Counted from the first letter of the stretch, positions 1-6,991 are shown. The stretch is 11,372 bases of DNA from Candidatus Moraniibacteriota bacterium (GCA_027351145.1 DAIEIZ010000033.1:1-11372), one strand, 5' to 3'. Notes: generated by a model from the letters alone, not told the origin. Program-made: numbers and translations.

Positions 1-833
1 AAAAAAATCCTAAAATAATTGCCATTACAGCAGCAATGCCCAGTGGAACGGGACTCAATATGCTGGCTAATAATTTGCCCGATCAATTTTTTGACGTAGG
101 GATTTGCGAAGACCATGCTGTGGCTTTTGCTTCGGGAATGGCGAAAAATGGATTTTTGCCTATAGTAGCAATCTATTCGACATTTATGCAAAGAGCGCTT
201 GATCAAGTTATTCATGACGTAGCGCTTCAAAGGTTGTCAGTAATTTTTGCGCTCGATCGTGCTGGTTTGGTGGGAGAAGATGGACCGACACACCATGGAG
301 TTTTTGATATCAGTTTTTTGCGTTTTATTCCCAATTTAATTTTAATGGCTCCCTGTGATGGGACAGAGTTGGCGTTAATGTTAAAATTTGCTTTGAGTTT
401 GAAAAAGCCGGTAGTGATTCGTTATCCGCGAGGAACTGCTGAAAATAATTTGGCAAAAGAATTTTCTCAAAGAAAAAGATTGCCAATAACTTTAGGAAAA
501 GCGGAATTGATAAAGAAGGGAAAAAAAGAAGTGATTGTTTCTTTGGGCAATCAAATAGAAAAAGCGCTTTTTTTGGCAGAAAAAAAAGCAGACTGTGCGG
601 TCTATAATGCGCGTTTTGCAAAGCCCATTGATCCAGCGATTATTCGCGCAATTAAGTTGGCTGATAGCGCAATAGTTTTGGAAGAAAGCGTTGAAGCTGG
701 CGGATTTGGCAGTGCCATTTTTGAAGAATTGGCAAAACAAAACATTAAAACGAAGGTAATGCTAGTTGGCATCAAAGATTGTTTTGTGGAGCATGGGGAA
801 ATAAAATATTTGCGAGAAAAATATTTGAAATAA
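1..833 (+). CDS. dxs: 1-deoxy-D-xylulose-5-phosphate synthase, C-terminal part (5' end outside window)
   Basis: This enzyme condenses pyruvate and glyceraldehyde 3-phosphate, using thiamine diphosphate, to give DXP, the first step of the MEP isoprenoid pathway. The reading frame is open from base 3, so the gene begins upstream; about 276 residues are visible against roughly 620 for a whole DXS. The segment ICEDHAV corresponds to the conserved IAEQHAV of the pyrimidine-binding domain, whose Glu activates the cofactor. It is followed by YSTFMQRALDQVIHDVALQ, DRAGLVGEDGPTHHG and RYPRG, all diagnostic of DXS rather than transketolase. The last 120 residues form the transketolase C-terminal domain (ARFAKPID, EESVEAGGFGSA). 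It ends with TAA. A weak hairpin at 866-885 followed by seven T (895-901) could be its terminator, but the stem is only five A/T-rich pairs. Identification is confident; the operon context lies outside the window. Confidence 0.95.
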   Translation, partial: KNPKIIAITAAMPSGTGLNMLANNLPDQFFDVGICEDHAVAFASGMAKNGFLPIVAIYSTFMQRALDQVIHDVALQRLSVIFALDRAGLVGEDGPTHHGVFDISFLRFIPNLILMAPCDGTELALMLKFALSLKKPVVIRYPRGTAENNLAKEFSQRKRLPITLGKAELIKKGKKEVIVSLGNQIEKALFLAEKKADCAVYNARFAKPIDPAIIRAIKLADSAIVLEESVEAGGFGSAIFEELAKQNIKTKVMLVGIKDCFVEHGEIKYLREKYLK

Positions 834-900
834 AAATTTGTGTGTTATTGATTTAACGAATTTATCAAATAGTTTATCTGATTTGGCATAAATATTTTTT

Positions 901-923
901 TGTAATGCAGGGTGGACTTATAC
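901..923 (+). repeat. Solo IS-end-like sequence matching the left end of the IS30 relic
   Basis: These 23 bases match 19 of 23 positions of 8081-8103, the outer left end of the IS30 relic, in the same orientation and without gaps. Both begin TGTAA and end ACTTATAC. No transposase remnant follows before the tRNA promoter, and I found no opposite end nearby. It may be a footprint of a lost or deleted IS30-type element, or the end of a small non-autonomous derivative. It sits seven bases upstream of the tRNA-Asn -35 box. Confidence 0.5.
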
Positions 924-929
924 AGACTA

Positions 930-958
930 TTGATTTATTTCAAATATTTTGATACAAT
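930..958 (+). promoter_or_regulatory. Sigma70-type promoter of tRNA-Asn
   Basis: TTGATT (930-935) and TACAAT (953-958) are separated by 17 bp and lie upstream of the tRNA. Transcription would start near 965, leaving a 5' leader of roughly 48 nt for RNase P to remove. Confidence 0.6.
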
Positions 959-1012
959 GAACTTGTTTTGTAGTTTTTTATGATTTTTCAGATCATTAAA
1001 TAGATAAAATAT

Positions 1013-1084
1013 TCCGCGATAGCTCAATGGTAGAGCAGTTGACTGTTAATCAATTGGTTCCAGGTTCGAATCCTGGTCGCGGAG
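1013..1084 (+). tRNA. tRNA-Asn (anticodon GUU)
   Basis: A full cloverleaf is visible. The 7-bp acceptor stem TCCGCGA (1013-1019) pairs with TCGCGGA (1077-1083). The D stem is GCTC/GAGC, the anticodon stem GTTGA/TCAAT encloses loop CTGTTAA with anticodon GTT at 1045-1047, and the T stem CCAGG/CCTGG encloses TTCGAAT. The discriminator base is G1084, and the CCA end is not encoded (CAA follows). It is a stand-alone unit with its own promoter and terminator. Confidence 0.96.
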
Positions 1085-1091
1085 CAAATGA

Positions 1092-1119
1092 AAATAAGGC
1101 TAAAATCGCCTTATTTTTC
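1092..1119 (+). terminator. Rho-independent terminator of tRNA-Asn
   Basis: A 9-bp perfect stem AAATAAGGC (1092-1100) pairs with GCCTTATTT (1108-1116) around a 7-nt loop. It merges into a T-rich run and begins eight bases after the tRNA. Confidence 0.8.
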
Positions 1120-1134
1120 TATCTAGTATATAAT

Positions 1135-1220
1135 CGTATCATCTTGGAGTGTGTGGCTTGACTTTTTGTATCATAAATGATACAATTAGGGCATATTAAT
1201 AAGTATAAATGATACAATTA
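1135..1220 (+). promoter_or_regulatory. Operator array: one palindrome flanked by half-sites 32 bp apart
   Basis: The central site 1167-1184 is a perfect palindrome with arms TGTATCAT and ATGATACA around AA. A left half-site GTATCAT (1136-1142) lies exactly 32 bp upstream of the same arm in the central site. A right half-site ATGATACA (1209-1216) lies exactly 32 bp downstream of the central right arm; it is part of an exact 16-base direct repeat (1173-1188 and 1205-1220). Thirty-two bp is close to three helical turns, which suits cooperative binding on one DNA face. The central site covers the -10 box and the right half-site touches the start codon, so binding should repress. Autoregulation by the downstream winged-helix protein is an inference. 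Confidence 0.6.
1158..1186 (+). promoter_or_regulatory. Promoter of the Fic-family gene
   Basis: TTGACT (1158-1163) and TACAAT (1181-1186) are spaced by 17 bp, a strong sigma70-type match. The expected start near 1192 leaves a leader of about 28 nt with no SD before the ATG at 1220. The palindromic operator lies over the spacer and the -10 box. Confidence 0.7.
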
Positions 1221-2287
1221 TGTCACTTTACGTCACATTAAATGATCGACAAAAAGCTATTATTGATTTTGCCAAGAAAGAAAAAACTTTTCAAAATAGA
1301 GATGTTTTAGCTGTTATTGAAAAAAAATTTGATGTTAAGCGGTTGACTATCGTTCGTGACCTGTCATTTTTGGAGAAAAATAACATACTAAAAAAGCATG
1401 GAAAAGGGCGGTCGATTTCTTATAATATTTTCAAACAGTATTTGGCGCTTGAAAAAATTGATGTAGAAAAATATTTTTTGCGACCTTTTCCAGAGAGAGA
1501 AGCAAGGCCATTATTTAACGATGAAATTTTTTCCATATTAAACAATGATCTTTTTTCAGAAGATGAAATAGCAAGACTAGAAAAAGTTAATAAAAAGTAT
1601 ATTGAAACAAGAAATAAATTAATCAAGGATAGCCCGACTATTTTTCGCAAAGAATGGGAACGTTTGATAATAGAAATGTCTTGGAAATCCTCGGAAATTG
1701 AGGGAAATACCTATACCTTGCTTGAAACGGAAGCACTCATAAGGGAGATGCGTTTTGCTAAAGGAAAAGATAAGGCGGAAGCGCAAATGATATTGAATCA
1801 TAAAAAGGCACTTGATTTTATTTTAGCTGATAAAAAGTATTTTGAGAAAATCACGCTGAATAAAATCATAAAAACTCATGAGCTTTTAACAGATGAAATA
1901 GACATTAAAAAAGATTTTAGAGACCATCCAGTTGGAATTACAGGAACGATTTATAGACCTCTGCCAAGGAAAAAGGCTATTGAAGATGCTATGGCGAAAT
2001 TAATAGAATCTCTCAACAAGGAACTGCGCCCTTTCGTAGAAGCTTTTATCATTCTTGTTATGATTGCCTATATCCAACCATTCGAAGATGGCAACAAGCG
2101 CACCTCACGCATTATTGCCAATGCGGTTTTACATGCGCATAACAAATCTATGCTGTCCTATCGCAATATTGATAACGTTGAATATAAAAAAGCTATCTTA
2201 TTATTTTATGAACAAAATAATATTTCTTATATAAAAGAAATTTTTATTCAACAGTTTGAATTTTCTGTGGAAAACTATTTCGGGTAA
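1220..2287 (+). CDS. Winged-helix/Fic-domain protein with Gln in place of the catalytic His
   Basis: A 355-residue protein. Residues 5-75 look like a winged helix-turn-helix (DVKRLTIVRDLSFLEKNNIL, then the KKHGKGRSISYNI wing). Residues 150-345 are a Fic domain of the class that carries an N-terminal inhibitory helix; the inhibitory motif S-x-x-x-E-G is at S157-E161-G162. A flap-like TGTIYRP (241-247) precedes the active-site loop. The Fic motif should read HPFx(D/E)GN(G/K)R, but here it is QPFEDGNKRTSR (286-297), with codon CAA at 2075-2077. That His is the general base for AMP transfer in known Fic enzymes, so the protein may be inactive as an AMPylator, act mainly as a regulator, or use other chemistry. 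All other motif residues are kept, arguing against simple decay. No SD precedes the ATG; the overlapping operator suggests self-repression. The target is unknown. Confidence 0.88.
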   Translation: MSLYVTLNDRQKAIIDFAKKEKTFQNRDVLAVIEKKFDVKRLTIVRDLSFLEKNNILKKHGKGRSISYNIFKQYLALEKIDVEKYFLRPFPEREARPLFNDEIFSILNNDLFSEDEIARLEKVNKKYIETRNKLIKDSPTIFRKEWERLIIEMSWKSSEIEGNTYTLLETEALIREMRFAKGKDKAEAQMILNHKKALDFILADKKYFEKITLNKIIKTHELLTDEIDIKKDFRDHPVGITGTIYRPLPRKKAIEDAMAKLIESLNKELRPFVEAFIILVMIAYIQPFEDGNKRTSRIIANAVLHAHNKSMLSYRNIDNVEYKKAILLFYEQNNISYIKEIFIQQFEFSVENYFG

Positions 2288-2350
2288 ATAAGTGCGGTTC
2301 TAGCTTCCTCCGGAGCTTGGAGTATAGAGCCAGTTTTGACACAAGACAAG

Positions 2351-2372
2351 ATTCCCTCAAGGGGGATTTTTT
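2351..2372 (+). terminator. Probable terminator of the Fic-family gene
   Basis: ATTCCC (2351-2356) pairs with GGGGAT (2362-2367) and is followed by TTTTT, 63 bases after the stop codon. Just upstream, a larger imperfect hairpin (2296-2332, outer arms GGTTCTA/TAGAGCC with one G-U pair) may contribute. Confidence 0.5.
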
Positions 2373-2375
2373 GCT

Positions 2376-2558
2376 TCAAATAAAAGGTTTTTTCTTGCTA
2401 AAAAAGCTCTGGGGCGTGAAATTCAATAGTTGCGTCTTTTCCTCGGCTTCAGAACTTTCAAAGATTTCTAAAGTTTTTGAGGCTAAATTTAAAATCTTAC
2501 TTGCATTAATATGGAAACTTTCATCAGCTCTTGAATGATCCTCATATACGTATTTTTT
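2376..2558 (-). pseudogene. Serine recombinase, decayed C-terminal end
   Basis: Reading the minus strand from 2558 to the TGA at 2376-2378 gives about 60 codons containing SFHINASKILNLASKTLEIF and ESSEAEEKTQLLNF, ending SKKKPFI. This resembles the C-terminal tail of large serine recombinases found in many candidate-phylum genomes (pattern: ILxLAxxAxxIFxSSExxEKRxLLNF, about 20 residues, then KKPF). Here the stretch between LLNF and KKPF is shortened to about nine residues. There is no catalytic or DNA-binding domain: a stop lies just upstream and the kinase terminator abuts it. I interpret it as the stump of a mobile-element integrase. The match is from memory of the family pattern. A plus-strand ORF over the same bases (2317-2538) is a shadow. 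Confidence 0.6.
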
Positions 2559-2560
2559 TT

Positions 2561-2591
2561 AAAAAAACCCGGCACCAAATTTGGCACCGGG
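2561..2591 (-). terminator. Rho-independent terminator of the hybrid kinase gene
   Basis: Inverted arms at 2568-2579 and 2580-2591 form a 12-bp stem, followed on the minus strand by seven T (2561-2567). Two centre positions pair only as G-U wobbles in minus-strand RNA and would be C/A mismatches in plus-strand RNA. Both the T run and the pairing therefore point to minus-strand use. It begins nine bases after the kinase stop. Confidence 0.85.
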
Positions 2592-2599
2592 GGTAAGAG

Positions 2600-4630
2600 T
2601 TATTTCGAATCCAAAATTTCTCTAATTTTTCGAGAAAGCTTTTTTATCCCGAACGGTTTTTGGATAAAACCGTTACAACCTTTTTGTATGATTTTTTGCG
2701 CACATTCTTTCTTACTGTATCCGCTGGAAAAAATGATTTTAATTTTCGGATTTATTTTTCGCAGTTGAACAAAAACTTCAGCTCCGGACATGCCCGGCAT
2801 AATCATATCCAAAATGACCAGATCGATTTTTTCAAAATTTTCTGAAAAAATAGTGATGGCCTCTGTCCCATCATGAGCGATAAATACTTGGTATCCTATG
2901 AATTTTAACATATCCCTGCCAACATTAATGACAAGATCTTCATCATCAATAAGAAGGATTGTTTCCGTGCCATAGAAAAGAGCGGCAGCATCACTTTCTT
3001 TCTGAGATGATTTTTTTTCTGATGCGGGCAAATAAATTGTAAAAGTGGTGCCATGACCCGGTTCACTATTGACACAGATATTTCCTTTATGGGCGCTAAT
3101 AATTCCATAAACCATGGCTAGCCCCAAACCTGTGCCCCTCCCGATTTCTTTTGTTGTAAAGAATGGTTCAAAAATATGCCCTTGAATTGCCGGATCAATT
3201 CCATCTCCTGTATCAGTAATGGATACTTTCATATATGCTCCCGGCTTGAGAGAAAAGGTTGATGCCTGCTCTTTGTTTAGAACAATATTTTCTGTCAAGG
3301 TATGGATTCTACCTCCGCAAGGCATTGATTGCCAAGCATTTACATAAATATTCAAGAAAGCTTGCTTGAGTTGTCCGGCATCAGCTTCTATCAGCCAAAT
3401 TTTCTCCTGAAGATTTTCAGTTAAGATAATCTCTTTTTTTGTTCTCGAGAACATCTTTAAAGTTTCCTTCAGGATAACATTTGGATCGACAGATCGAATT
3501 TCATAATTTCCTTGACGAGCAAAGCCCAGAAGTTGCCTGGTTAATCCCGATCCGCTTTCTGCGGCTTTTCTGATATCATTCAGCCGATCCTTAACAGTAG
3601 CATTTAGAACAAATTCATCAATCATGGAAAGTAATGACGTATTACCCAAAATTACCATAAGTAAATTATTAAAATCATGAGCAATTCCGCCAGCCAATAG
3701 TCCCAACGAATCCATCTTGTCAATATGCCTCAATTGTTCTTCTAATTTAATTCTCTCCCTTTCTGACGTTTTATATTCAGTAATGTCAATATACGCCCCA
3801 AGAACACCAATGATTTTACCGGCATAATTAAATAAGGGCACTTTATTAGTAAGAGTTTCTCTGATTTTATCACCAGGCATCTTGTGGAAATCCTCAATAA
3901 ACAATTCCGCCCTTTCGCCTTCGATCACTTTGCGATCATAATTGCGGTATACCTCAGCCCTATCAGACCAGCTCAGATCCTCATCGGTTTTCCCAGAAAT
4001 CTCTTCCGGTGAAATGCCAGCATCCTGAGAGAAAAAAGTATTACAGCCCAAGTAGCGCGAGTTAATATCTTTCCAAAAAACTGCAACCGGAATCATCTTT
4101 AAAATCTCCGCAAGCATTTTTTGCGATGCTCGCAATTCAATCTCGGCTTTTTTACGCTTTGTGATGTCGCGAGTAACAGAAATTATTCCTGTAGCTTTCC
4201 TATTCTCATCTCGAATGAAACCAAGGGTTATTTCCACATCAATAATCGATCCATCTTTACAATATTCTTGCAATTCTATAATTTGAGTTCTGTCTGGATC
4301 GGCTGTACCGCTTTCCTCCAAAAGCATCTCTGCATGGAAAAGTCGCGTAATGGCATCCAATGATTTCGGAGTCAATACTTGATCAAGTTTTTCCCGCATA
4401 GCTTCTTCAACGGTCAACCCTCGCAGGGCGGTAACCGCCGGGCAAACATATTTCAGATTTAACTCCAAATCGTAGATGGTTGCTGTGTCCACCATAAAGG
4501 TGGCAATCAGCTTAAACATTTCCAATTTTTGATTCACTTGCCTGCATTCCGCCAAACAGGATTCAACTTGCGATCTCTGTTCTGCCGAGAGCGCCATACC
4601 AGCCAATATTTTTTCCATTTTTTCTATCAT
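2600..4630 (-). CDS. Soluble PAS-PAS hybrid sensor histidine kinase with receiver domain
   Basis: A 676-residue protein with no membrane segment, so it is probably a cytoplasmic sensor. Residues 37-160 form a PAS domain with a PAC-like end (GIISVTRDITKRKKAE), and 170-290 form a second PAS/PAC (GVLGAYIDITEYK). The dimerisation/phosphoacceptor region carries H318 in GGIAHDFNNLL. The ATPase domain has N427/N431 (N box), DTGDGI at 473-478 (G1) and GRGTGLGLA at 497-505 (G2). A receiver domain at 556-674 has the acidic pair D562/D563, phosphoacceptor D608 (VILDMIMPGMSG), S635/S636 and K658 (QKPF). All catalytic residues are present. An internal H-to-D phosphorelay, possibly with a separate output protein, is inferred; the PAS ligands are unknown. 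AGGAG lies seven bases before the ATG. It is divergent from the chemoreceptor gene, and no response regulator or phosphotransfer protein adjoins it. Confidence 0.93.
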   Translation of the reverse strand: MIEKMEKILAGMALSAEQRSQVESCLAECRQVNQKLEMFKLIATFMVDTATIYDLELNLKYVCPAVTALRGLTVEEAMREKLDQVLTPKSLDAITRLFHAEMLLEESGTADPDRTQIIELQEYCKDGSIIDVEITLGFIRDENRKATGIISVTRDITKRKKAEIELRASQKMLAEILKMIPVAVFWKDINSRYLGCNTFFSQDAGISPEEISGKTDEDLSWSDRAEVYRNYDRKVIEGERAELFIEDFHKMPGDKIRETLTNKVPLFNYAGKIIGVLGAYIDITEYKTSERERIKLEEQLRHIDKMDSLGLLAGGIAHDFNNLLMVILGNTSLLSMIDEFVLNATVKDRLNDIRKAAESGSGLTRQLLGFARQGNYEIRSVDPNVILKETLKMFSRTKKEIILTENLQEKIWLIEADAGQLKQAFLNIYVNAWQSMPCGGRIHTLTENIVLNKEQASTFSLKPGAYMKVSITDTGDGIDPAIQGHIFEPFFTTKEIGRGTGLGLAMVYGIISAHKGNICVNSEPGHGTTFTIYLPASEKKSSQKESDAAALFYGTETILLIDDEDLVINVGRDMLKFIGYQVFIAHDGTEAITIFSENFEKIDLVILDMIMPGMSGAEVFVQLRKINPKIKIIFSSGYSKKECAQKIIQKGCNGFIQKPFGIKKLSRKIREILDSK

Positions 4631-4699
4631 CTCACCTCTCCTCTTGTTTGTTTTTTTGAATTAATTGCCGAATTGTTAAAAAACCATTATCAGTTAATT

Positions 4700-4727
4700 A
4701 TTATGAGCTTTTTTTGGGCTTTGTCAA
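4700..4727 (-). promoter_or_regulatory. Promoter of the hybrid kinase gene
   Basis: On the minus strand, TTGACA (4722-4727, a consensus -35) is followed after 16 bp by CATAAT (4700-4705). Transcription would start near 4693, giving a leader of about 60 nt. Confidence 0.6.
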
Positions 4728-4777
4728 ACGAAATGGATTAATTTATTTTTTAACGTTGATCGGATTATTTTTTACTT

Positions 4778-4806
4778 TTGATATGCAAGCACTTATTTGA
4801 TATAAT
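4778..4806 (+). promoter_or_regulatory. Promoter of the chemoreceptor gene
   Basis: TTGATA (4778-4783) and a perfect TATAAT (4801-4806) are spaced by 17 bp. Transcription would start near 4813, leaving an unusually long leader of about 205 nt before the ATG at 5018. The kinase promoter diverges from this one; their -35 boxes are about 50 bp apart. Confidence 0.75.
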
Positions 4807-4825
4807 ACTCAAAGCTTCAGGAAAT

Positions 4826-4883
4826 TTTTTAGTTCTATTTTTTATCAAAGTTTTGGTTAGAACTTTGATATCCGAACTAAAAA
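4826..4883 (+). promoter_or_regulatory. Two-tier hairpin in the chemoreceptor leader
   Basis: Two nested perfect 10-bp inverted repeats are visible. The outer arms are TTTTTAGTTC (4826-4835) and GAACTAAAAA (4874-4883). The inner arms are TATCAAAGTT (4843-4852) and AACTTTGATA (4861-4870), around an 8-nt loop. It starts about 13 nt into the predicted transcript and has no T run after it, so it is not a terminator. An mRNA-stabilising stem, a protein-binding site or part of an uncharacterised cis-regulatory RNA are all possible. It does not resemble a riboswitch class I know. Confidence 0.55.
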
Positions 4884-4925
4884 TATAAGCGATAACCATT
4901 ATTGATCTTTAACAATTTTATATAC

Positions 4926-4993
4926 AAGGAGGTGAATAAATTTTTTATTGCTTAAACGCGCTTCATATTCAAATATTTCATTTTGAAAATTAA
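4926..4993 (+). other. Perfect Shine-Dalgarno without an obvious gene (possible leader peptide)
   Basis: AAGGAGGTGA (4926-4935) complements the 16S 3' tail over ten bases, yet lies 82 nt before the chemoreceptor start. At the right spacing, ATT at 4940 would open a 17-codon frame ending at TAA 4991-4993. A TTG at 4948 opens a 12-codon frame ending at 4986, but it is spaced too far. It could be a leader peptide with a rare start, a ribosome standby site, or the scar of a lost start codon. Nothing in the frame is recognisable. Confidence 0.3.
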
Positions 4994-5017
4994 AAAAGAG
5001 GATTGAAAGGAAAAACA

Positions 5018-6892
5018 ATGAAAAACCACAGTCTTAATTTTAAACTGCTTATTGGTGGTACGCTTTGCGTGCTATTGCCTCTTCTGGCATTTGCTGTTTT
5101 TTTAAATTTCAGATTGTCTAAAGATTTGCAAGCGACAAATCAGCATAATTCTGAAAATATTGCAAAAAATCTTTCTGATTTGATTACAGTAACACTGCAA
5201 GAAGAAATTAAGCTTGCCAAAGAATTAGCTGTTGGCAACACTACTGTTGAGGTTGGAGCTAAGGTGGCGAAAGCTGGTATCAATAACTCAACTATTGATA
5301 TCCAGCGTTTGGATCAAAAGTTATCCAATACCATGAAAGAAATCGGAGAAAACTATGAAAGCATTATAGTTTGCAATACAGATGGCATTGTTTACGCCGA
5401 TAGCACTGGTGGTACCAATGAGGGGATTTCCATAAAGGATCGTCCGTATTTTCAAGATGCCAAAGCTAATAGGCTTAACATTTCGAGTGTTGTGAAATCT
5501 AAAAAAACCGGGAATCCGGTTGTTCCTATTTGTGTTCCCATCTTCTCTCCCTCGGGACAATTTGTTGGCACTTTGGCAGTTATTCTTAAAATTGATTTTC
5601 TATCCGAAAAAATATTAACTGTCAAAGCCGGAAAAACCGGATATCCTTTTGTGGTCGATCAAAATGGCTTACTCATTATCCATCCCAATGCCAAATATAT
5701 TCTCAATTTAAATTTAACCACCCTAACTGATATGAAATTGATTATGGGCAGAATGTTGGCACACCAAACCGGTTTTGACTCTTACACTTTTGAAGGTATC
5801 AAAAAAATAGCTGGGTTTTCCCCAATTAATTTAACCAGATGGAGCGTTGGTTTCACTCAATCAACAGATGAATTTATGAACTCTTTGCATATTTTGCAAA
5901 AAGCTATGATTGCAGTATCTGTATTTTTTTTAGCTTGCGCTTTATTGGCCATTTGGTTTTTTAGCCGCAGCATTTCAAATCCAATTAATAAAATCGTGAT
6001 TGGTTTGCATGAAGCTTCGGAACAAGTGTCATCGGCAGCAGGAGAAGTTTCTTCTGTTTCGCAAACATTAGCAGGAGGATCGTCTGAGCAGGCGGCAACT
6101 ATCGAAGAAATTTCATCATCACTTGAAGAAATGTCTTCAATGACAAAGCAGAATGCCACCAATGCCAAACAAGCTGATTCACTTATGAAACAAGCCAATC
6201 GGTTTGTTGATAAGGCAAATGCATCCATGAATCAACTAACGACAGCTATGAATGAAATTGCAAAAGCTAGCGAGGAAACATCGAAAATTATAAAAACGAT
6301 TGATGAAATTGCATTTCAAACCAATTTACTTGCTTTAAATGCAGCTGTTGAAGCGGCAAGAGCAGGATCGATAGGTGCTGGATTTGCGGTTGTCGCTGAT
6401 GAAGTTCGCAATTTAGCCTTGCGTTCCGCGGATGCGGCCAAAAATACCGCAACTCTAATTGCGGATACTGTGAAAAAGGTTAATGGCGGAACTGAACTAG
6501 TAAAAACTACCAGGGAAGCTTTTCAAGAAGTTGCTTCTGGCGCCATAAGAGCTGGCGAACTGGTTGATGAAATTGCGACCGCCTCTTCGGAACAAGCACA
6601 AGGGATTGAGCAAATCAATCTTGCGGTTACGGAAATGGATAAGGTTGTTCAACAAAATGCGGCAACAGCTGAAGAATCGGCCGCATCTGCTGAAGAGCTG
6701 AATGGACAAGCAGAAGAAATGAGAAATTTCGTTGAACATCTTTCTATCGTGATAGGTGGAAGTACCACATCGAAGATTGCTTCCATTGAAAATATTGGGT
6801 TTTCTAATCAAATGAATCAAAAAACCATAGCAATCATCAAAAAGTCATCGAATACGGCAACTATGACATCAAAAAGAGAAACTGACAGTTAA
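5018..6892 (+). CDS. Methyl-accepting chemotaxis protein, dCache sensor type
   Basis: A 624-residue transmembrane chemoreceptor that would control CheA kinase activity through CheW. I prefer ATG 5018 over the in-frame TTG at 5003, because AAAGG lies seven bases before the ATG. TM1 is about residues 9-32. An extracytoplasmic double-Cache domain spans about 35-285, with ISIKDRPYFQDA (137-148) and the membrane-distal/proximal halves joined around VVPICVPIF and GYPFVVDQNGLLIIHP. TM2 is about 296-315, followed by a short HAMP-like stretch (SRSISNPINKIVIGL). A long coiled-coil signalling domain has the conserved tip IDEIAFQTNLLALNAAVEAA (428-447) and FAVVADEVRNLA (456-467). Gln/Glu-rich heptads flanking the tip are likely methylation regions. 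There is no C-terminal CheR/CheB-binding pentapeptide. The ligand is not predictable; DRPYF lacks the Trp typical of amino-acid-binding dCache domains. No other che or motility gene is in the window. Confidence 0.94.
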   Translation: MKNHSLNFKLLIGGTLCVLLPLLAFAVFLNFRLSKDLQATNQHNSENIAKNLSDLITVTLQEEIKLAKELAVGNTTVEVGAKVAKAGINNSTIDIQRLDQKLSNTMKEIGENYESIIVCNTDGIVYADSTGGTNEGISIKDRPYFQDAKANRLNISSVVKSKKTGNPVVPICVPIFSPSGQFVGTLAVILKIDFLSEKILTVKAGKTGYPFVVDQNGLLIIHPNAKYILNLNLTTLTDMKLIMGRMLAHQTGFDSYTFEGIKKIAGFSPINLTRWSVGFTQSTDEFMNSLHILQKAMIAVSVFFLACALLAIWFFSRSISNPINKIVIGLHEASEQVSSAAGEVSSVSQTLAGGSSEQAATIEEISSSLEEMSSMTKQNATNAKQADSLMKQANRFVDKANASMNQLTTAMNEIAKASEETSKIIKTIDEIAFQTNLLALNAAVEAARAGSIGAGFAVVADEVRNLALRSADAAKNTATLIADTVKKVNGGTELVKTTREAFQEVASGAIRAGELVDEIATASSEQAQGIEQINLAVTEMDKVVQQNAATAEESAASAEELNGQAEEMRNFVEHLSIVIGGSTTSKIASIENIGFSNQMNQKTIAIIKKSSNTATMTSKRETDS

Positions 6893-6952
6893 CTTGTTTT
6901 TTGAAAAAAAATAAGCTTCAATGAGATTTTTTCAATTTAAACATTCTTTAAC

Positions 6953-6991
6953 CGCCCTGATATCATTAATATTGATAAAGGGGCGTTTTTT
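6953..6991 (+). terminator. Rho-independent terminator of the chemoreceptor gene
   Basis: CGCCC (6954-6958 region) pairs with the GGGCG ending at 6985. An inner TATCA/TGATA stem extends the hairpin, and six T follow (6986-6991). It lies about 60 bases after the stop codon. Confidence 0.75.

Noticed and set aside
866..901. A confident terminator for the DXS gene
   Set aside because: The stem is only five A/T-rich pairs (CAAAT/ATTTG) before the T run, too weak to list as a separate feature.
1135..1220. A CRISPR array or tandem repeat locus
   Set aside because: Only two full repeat copies and one half-site are present, with promoter elements embedded; an operator explains them better.
2317..2538. 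A small plus-strand gene after the Fic gene
   Set aside because: It contains the terminator hairpin, has no SD, and overlaps a minus-strand frame with recognisable recombinase-tail residues.
1013..2558. An integrated island using the tRNA-Asn 3' end as attachment site
   Set aside because: I found no second copy of the tRNA 3' end in the window, and large serine recombinases do not usually target tRNA genes.
5003..5017. TTG 5003 as the chemoreceptor start
   Set aside because: The nearest SD-like purines touch that codon directly, whereas ATG 5018 has AAAGG at a seven-base spacing and a typical N-terminus before TM1.
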